A stretch of DNA of 63,198 nucleotides from Mycobacterium sp. E3198. Its GTDB lineage: Bacteria; Actinomycetota; Actinomycetes; Mycobacteriales; Mycobacteriaceae. Both the position numbers and the translations under genes were made by a program. Below the pieces are notes generated by a model, which made no database searches, had not been told where the DNA came from, and saw only the letters and a program-made list of their open reading frames with translations. This document shows, one piece after another, positions 61,970 through 63,198 of this stretch. The stretch is taken from NCBI RefSeq assembly GCF_001667015.1, contig NZ_LZIS01000109.1, forward strand, positions 1-63,198, given 5' to 3'. Position 1 is the stretch's first letter; each line of letters begins with the position of its first letter.

Positions 61970-62736
61970 ACCATCCGGACTTGGCGGGCAAGGCCGCGAT
62001 CGTCACCGGGGCCGGTGCGGGGATCGGTCTCGCGGTCGCTCAGCGGCTCGCCGCCGAAGGGTGCAGCGTGCTCTGCGCGGACATCGACGGCTCGGCCGCC
62101 GAGACGGCCGCACGCAAGATCGGTGCTGGCGCAATCGGTCATCGGGTCGATGTCAGCGACGAGCCACAGGTCATCGGCATGGTCGACGCGTGCGTCAACT
62201 CGTTCGGCGGCGTGGACAAGCTCGTCGCCAATGCCGGTGTCGTTCATATGGCTTCGCTCATCGACACCACTTGCGAGGACTTCGATCGCGTCATCGCGAT
62301 CAACCTCCGCGGCGCATGGCTGTGCACCAAGCATGCGGCGCCCCGGATGATAGAGCGCGGCGGGGGAGCGATCGTCAACATGTCGTCGCTTGCCGGTCAT
62401 ATCGCCGTGGGGGGCACCGGGGCATATGGCATGTCGAAGGCCGGCATCAGCCACCTCAGCCGCATCACGGCCGCCGAGCTGCGTCCGTCCAACATCCGCG
62501 CCAATGCGTTGTTGCCCGCATTCGTCGACACCCCGATGCAGCAGACCGCCATGACACTGTTCGACGAGGCGCTCGGACAGGGCGGCGCAGGCGCGATGAT
62601 CGCGCGCTTGCAGGGCCGCATGGCCGCACCGGAGGAGATGGCCAGCATCGTGGCGTTCCTGTTGTCCGACGACGCGTCGATGATCACCGGAACCACCCAG
62701 ATCGCCGACGGCGGCACCATCGCCGCCCTGTGGTGA
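61966..62736 (+). CDS. Short-chain dehydrogenase/reductase (Rv1941-like)
   Basis: 256 residues, the length I recall for Rv1941. Cofactor motif [17 protein letters not shown] in [10 protein letters not shown], active-site [13 protein letters not shown], and the C-terminal [19 protein letters not shown]. The TTG start overlaps the ribA1-like stop by 4 bases (TTGA). Last gene of the mel2 operon. It likely oxidises the diol or alcohol from the epoxide hydrolase. Confidence 0.9.
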   Translation: MNHPDLAGKAAIVTGAGAGIGLAVAQRLAAEGCSVLCADIDGSAAETAARKIGAGAIGHRVDVSDEPQVIGMVDACVNSFGGVDKLVANAGVVHMASLIDTTCEDFDRVIAINLRGAWLCTKHAAPRMIERGGGAIVNMSSLAGHIAVGGTGAYGMSKAGISHLSRITAAELRPSNIRANALLPAFVDTPMQQTAMTLFDEALGQGGAGAMIARLQGRMAAPEEMASIVAFLLSDDASMITGTTQIADGGTIAALW

Positions 62737-62789
62737 GCCGGCCGTCATCACCCGCGAGTTCGGCCATCGGCTGTCTGTAATAACTTGCG

Positions 62790-62807
62790 CCACTGTGGTT
62801 TCAGTGG
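62790..62807. terminator. Hairpin after the mel2 operon
   Basis: CCACTG-tggttt-CAGTGG forms a perfect 6-bp stem about 55 bases after the last mel2 stop. No T tract follows, so it is a weak candidate terminator or a protein-binding site. Confidence 0.3.
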
Positions 62808-62854
62808 TCACAACTCGGCCGATCTTGTCGGTGGGTGTTCGTAGAGTCTGGGGC

Positions 62855-63198
62855 ATGGGTGCGAGCAGTCGTGAGGAGATCGTGGAGGTCTTCGATGCGT
62901 TGCGCGCCGACGTGGACCGGTTGTGCGCGTTGTCGTTTGACGTGTTCACCACGCCGGAGCGGTTACGGGCGCTGGAACGCCTCGAGTGTGAGGCGCGCCG
63001 GCTGCGCTGGGCCCAGCACGACTTGATCAATCAGCTCGGGGCGCAGGCCAGCAAGGCCGAGTTGGGCGGCACGCTGCGCTCGGCGCTGGCTGATCGGTTA
63101 CGTATCACCAAAAATGAGGCGGGCCGGCGCGTCGATGAGGCCGAGGATCTCGGCGAGCGCCGGGCACTGACCGGTGAGCCGCTGGCACCCAAGCTGGC
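62855..63198 (+). CDS. 13E12/REP-family (DUF222) protein, partial
   Basis: 114 codons, cut by the window edge. The helical N-terminal domain [19 protein letters not shown] and [20 protein letters not shown] is typical of mycobacterial 13E12 repeat proteins, which carry DUF222 and usually a C-terminal HNH nuclease domain. By position it is Rv1945. 13E12 genes in M. tuberculosis contain the integration sites of the phiRv prophages, so such loci are mobile-element targets. GGGG lies a few bases upstream of the ATG. Confidence 0.85.
   Translation, partial: MGASSREEIVEVFDALRADVDRLCALSFDVFTTPERLRALERLECEARRLRWAQHDLINQLGAQASKAELGGTLRSALADRLRITKNEAGRRVDEAEDLGERRALTGEPLAPKL

Overview
The window looks like chromosomal DNA of a slow-growing Mycobacterium outside the M. 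tuberculosis complex. The evidence is high GC throughout, a PE_PGRS tail, a PPE protein with MPTR repeats, an MPT63 antigen gene, a 13E12/REP-type gene and many FadD/FadE/Ech genes. From memory of the H37Rv map, most of the window is collinear with Rv1895 to Rv1945, with several blocks inserted or lost. Starts were chosen from ribosome-binding sites, 4-bp overlaps, family lengths and TANNNT -10 boxes lying 6-7 nt before a start codon (leaderless mRNAs). No alignment or database search was run.

Layout. 1-9.5 kb: PE_PGRS end; Baeyer-Villiger-type monooxygenase with a zinc alcohol dehydrogenase; TIGR00027 methyltransferase; dtd; thiamine-binding-like protein; macro-domain protein; cinA; NanT-like transporter; amidohydrolase. 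9.5-13.5 kb: two tiny proteins, a holin-like membrane protein, D-amino-acid oxidase coupled to an enoyl-CoA hydratase, a secreted protein and an unusually long FurA. No katG lies next to furA. 13.5-18.9 kb: an accessory block. A carboxymuconolactone decarboxylase-like / nitroreductase / SRPBCC operon diverges, across a palindromic operator, from an operon holding an acyl-CoA synthetase between two homologous proteins. 18.9-25.8 kb: lipase, LppC, SRPBCC, a frameshifted fadB5, an ArsR-AHSA1 pair, an MBL hydrolase and full-length isocitrate lyase 2. 25.8-32.5 kb: PPE-MPTR gene, glycine-rich lipoprotein, luciferase-like monooxygenase and small secreted proteins. 32.5-39.7 kb: an allophanate-hydrolase-like amidase coupled to an AtoE transporter, then SDR-SDR-DUF899-ECF sigma-MDMPI. 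39.7-49.5 kb: fadD31, mpt63, DUF2071, SDR, SnoaL protein, a four-gene ArsR operon with its operator, DJ-1 and GlxA-type proteins, tpx. 49.5-62.7 kb: the mel2 locus with the divergent fadE17/fadE18/echA13 operon. 62.9 kb to the end: start of a 13E12-family gene.

How the genes may work together. The mel2 side encodes a luciferase-like monooxygenase, a ferredoxin/reductase/flavoprotein-oxygenase fusion, an epoxide hydrolase, a RibA-like protein and an SDR. The opposite operon encodes an enoyl-CoA hydratase, two acyl-CoA dehydrogenases and, here, a 1047-residue protein made of two complete acyl-CoA synthetases. Read as one pathway this suggests oxidation or epoxidation of a hydrophobic substrate, hydrolysis, dehydrogenation, CoA activation and beta-oxidation. 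The substrate is unknown.

The best candidates for something undescribed are the double acyl-CoA synthetase (49476-52619), the FurA with a C-terminal extension and no katG (12779-13513), and the 14.1-18.8 kb accessory block.
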